Shown piece by piece: positions 62,523 through 64,000 of a DNA stretch of 64,000 nt; within the stretch, counting starts at the first letter, position 1; every line of letters starts with the position of its first letter. This DNA comes from JBLHZY01 sp047631555 (lineage in GTDB: Bacteria; Pseudomonadota; Alphaproteobacteria; Rhodobacterales; Rhodobacteraceae). The notes under the pieces are model-generated. The model made no database searches and was not told the origin of the DNA. It saw only the letters and a list, made by a program, of their open reading frames with translations. A program made the translations under genes and the position numbers. The stretch is taken from positions 1,240,001 to 1,304,000 of the forward strand of contig JBLHZY010000001.1 of the NCBI GenBank assembly GCA_047631555.1, in the 5' to 3' direction.

Positions 62523-63478
62523 AGAACGCGCAAATTCTCAGCCAAAAACGGATGGCGCGCGATTACGGGCGCCACGATGAGATCGCTTAAAAGCGGGCGC
62601 AATCGCTGTGCCACCTGCCCCGGCATTGCCCCCAAAACGCCCTTACGCGCCGAAAGAGAAATCGTGCGCGTTAGCGGCGCAAAGGGCAGCGGGGTCACAT
62701 CCACATCATCCAGAAAACGCCGCGCGTGCATCACGCCAAGCGGGGTTAGGATCGTCCAACCCGCGCCGCCCGCAACCATGGCCATGATCGCATGATAGCT
62801 ATCCAGCTCAAAGCGGTGCGAGAGGGTTAGATTTTGGCGCGCGAGGTGATCGGCAATCAGGCGGCCCATATGATGGCGCGAGGTGTATTGGATCAGCGGC
62901 AGCTTTTGCAACGCAGCAAGTGCGTCGCCCGTAATCGCCCCGCGCGGTGCTGCGGCAACGAAGGGCTCGCTCAGCAGCGGATGGACCTCCATCCATTCCG
63001 CCGGCGCGCCCATATCAGCCGCCACAACCACATCCAAAGCCCGCGTATCAAGCAGATCAAGCAGGCGATGCGAGGGGCCGGTTTCGAGCAAAAACTGCGT
63101 CTGATCCAAATCGCCCGCCATCTCGGAGAGCAAATGCGGGGTCACATCCGCATCGAAATCCTCAATCATCCCAAGGCGCAGCTGGGTGAGCGCGGTGATA
63201 TCAACAGTCGATAATTCGGCGCGGGCTTGGGCCGCCTCATTGAGGATCACTTGGGCGCGGCGGCGCATGATTTGGCCGGCGGGGGTAAGCGTTACCGGGC
63301 GCTCGCGCCGATTGAGCAGCACAGCGCCAAGCGCCGTTTCAAGATTTGAAAGCTGTTGAGAAACGGCCGACGGGCTCGCGCCAAGGCGGCGGGCGGCGGC
63401 CGAGATGGATTGCTCATCCGCCGTCGCCATGAAAACTTCGATCCCCCAAAGGGTGATCCGTCCTGTCGCCTCGACCAT
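62519..63478 (-). CDS. LysR-family transcriptional regulator
   Basis: A 319-residue regulator. N-terminal HTH 'FMATADEQSISAAARRLGAS' and 'PSAVSQQLSNLETALGAVLL' then 'RRERPVTLTPAGQIMRRRA'. The C-terminal periplasmic-binding-like effector domain has 'LRLGMIEDFDADVTPHLLSE' and 'HLARQNLTLSHRFELDSYH'. GAGGGG lies seven bases before the ATG. It converges on the aminotransferase gene with a four-base overlap. Target genes are unknown; LysR proteins often control divergent genes, and the next gene here (phaR) is on the same strand. Confidence 0.93.
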   Translation of the reverse strand: MVEATGRITLWGIEVFMATADEQSISAAARRLGASPSAVSQQLSNLETALGAVLLNRRERPVTLTPAGQIMRRRAQVILNEAAQARAELSTVDITALTQLRLGMIEDFDADVTPHLLSEMAGDLDQTQFLLETGPSHRLLDLLDTRALDVVVAADMGAPAEWMEVHPLLSEPFVAAAPRGAITGDALAALQKLPLIQYTSRHHMGRLIADHLARQNLTLSHRFELDSYHAIMAMVAGGAGWTILTPLGVMHARRFLDDVDVTPLPFAPLTRTISLSARKGVLGAMPGQVAQRLRPLLSDLIVAPVIARHPFLAENLRVL

Positions 63479-63502
63479 CGCAGGCCCCTCTTGAAAATGG
63501 CA

Positions 63503-63525
63503 ACGGCGCCCAGATTGAGCGCCGT
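63503..63525 (-). terminator. Possible phaR terminator hairpin
   Basis: ACGGCGC / GCGCCGT with a nine-base loop, 19 bases after the phaR stop. The following T-run (TGCCATTTTC) is weak. Confidence 0.4.
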
Positions 63526-63543
63526 AACCCCTTGTTTTCTAAC

Positions 63544-64000
63544 CTATTGCCCGAATTTCGAGAGCTTGGCTTGAAGATCAGCCAACTGCTGCTTGATCTC
63601 CTCGAGATCCTCGCCGCCCTTCGGGGCCGCGGCTGCTTCTGGCTCTTTTGGCTCAGGCGCTTCCTCTTCTCTGACAGGCGCGCTCCAGCTTGCGGGCATC
63701 TGACCCGTCAACGCCTTGAGAAACGCTTCTTGCTGCGCTTGCATTGCGTCAAATCCGGGAACACCCGCCAGCGGCTTGGTGATCTTTTCCATCATCGAGC
63801 TTTGCCCATCGCGCAGCATATCAAAGGACATCGAAAGGAACTGCGGCACAACCGATTGCACCTCGGTGGTATAGCTGCGCACCAAATCGGTGAGCACCCC
63901 GAGCGGCAAAACGCTTTCGCCTTTGCTCTCATGTTCTGCAATGATTTGAAGTAGATACTGGCGCGTGAGATCATCGCCAGATTTGAGATCCACAATCTGA
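63544..64000 (-). CDS. phaR: Polyhydroxyalkanoate synthesis repressor PhaR, C-terminal part (cut by window end)
   Basis: The frame runs off the right edge, reading '...QIVDLKSGDDLTRQYLLQII', the end of the conserved PhaR DNA-binding N-terminal domain (DAKTGEDLTRxVLxQII in relatives). Then 'VLPLGVLTDLVRSYTTEVQS' and 'MSFDMLRDGQSSMMEKITKP', a linker rich in Glu, Ala and Pro, and a final coiled segment 'LEEIKQQLADLQAKLSKF'. PhaR senses PHB polymer and represses phasin and PHB genes. No phasin or pha gene is in the window; they probably follow beyond the edge. Confidence 0.9.
   Translation of the reverse strand, partial: QIVDLKSGDDLTRQYLLQIIAEHESKGESVLPLGVLTDLVRSYTTEVQSVVPQFLSMSFDMLRDGQSSMMEKITKPLAGVPGFDAMQAQQEAFLKALTGQMPASWSAPVREEEAPEPKEPEAAAAPKGGEDLEEIKQQLADLQAKLSKFGQ

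Overview
The window looks like a chromosomal segment of a marine-type alphaproteobacterium of the Rhodobacterales (roseobacter group). The evidence is the gene content and order: glyQ - small membrane-anchored protein - glyS, hflK-hflC-degP, the SecG/PyrG pair, a DUF2842 gene next to purA, and a PhaR-type regulator. A SAM-II-like riboswitch lies in front of metZ, and GC is fairly high with many GCGC and GATC words. Most of the window is core housekeeping sequence. One island of clearly lower GC (about 33.8-41.3 kb) is accessory.

Layout. 0-12.5 kb: the end of ilvC, then a mostly minus-strand block: a PEBP-like secreted protein, glmM-folP-folB, a SleB-type cell wall hydrolase, a PPDK-like enzyme, and glyS-unknown-glyQ. 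12.5-33.8 kb: a large envelope protein with SPOR, peptidoglycan-binding and dead-protease regions, trkH, folE2, metZ under a predicted SAM riboswitch with terminator, an alpha/beta hydrolase, a GST, two membrane proteins including IspZ/YciB, an EamA permease, ftsY, a YhhN-like protein, an AlkB-like hydroxylase, xseA, purD, an esterase, purU, an FG-GAP protein, a [2Fe-2S] ferredoxin and a peptidoglycan-binding lipoprotein.

The island (minus strand) holds two related cassettes. Each starts with a DUF4123 protein, the adaptor family that loads type VI secretion effectors. Cassette A is DUF4123 adaptor, a 470-residue putative membrane-acting effector, and a multi-pass membrane protein that is a likely immunity protein. 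Cassette B has a DUF4123 gene broken by a one-base slip in a run of eight T; repairing it gives exactly the 363 residues of the cassette A adaptor. It is followed by two unrecognised proteins in the effector and immunity positions. A 201-bp element (about 76% identical, no gaps) directly precedes both adaptors and carries a fully conserved promoter-like block. No VgrG, PAAR, Hcp or other secretion gene is present, so these are orphan cassettes.

41.5-64 kb: degP, hflC and hflK (membrane protein quality control), gor, rpiA, a YbaN protein, thiN, a very acidic roseobacter-type protein, DUF2842-purA, secG, pyrG with a structured leader, two TerB-domain genes around an Lrp/LysE pair, and an operon of class I glutamine amidotransferase, glutamine-synthetase-like ligase and FAD amine oxidase that suggests gamma-glutamylated amine catabolism. 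A DegT aminotransferase, a LysR regulator and the 3' part of phaR close the window. No tRNA, rRNA, insertion sequence, integrase or CRISPR array was seen.
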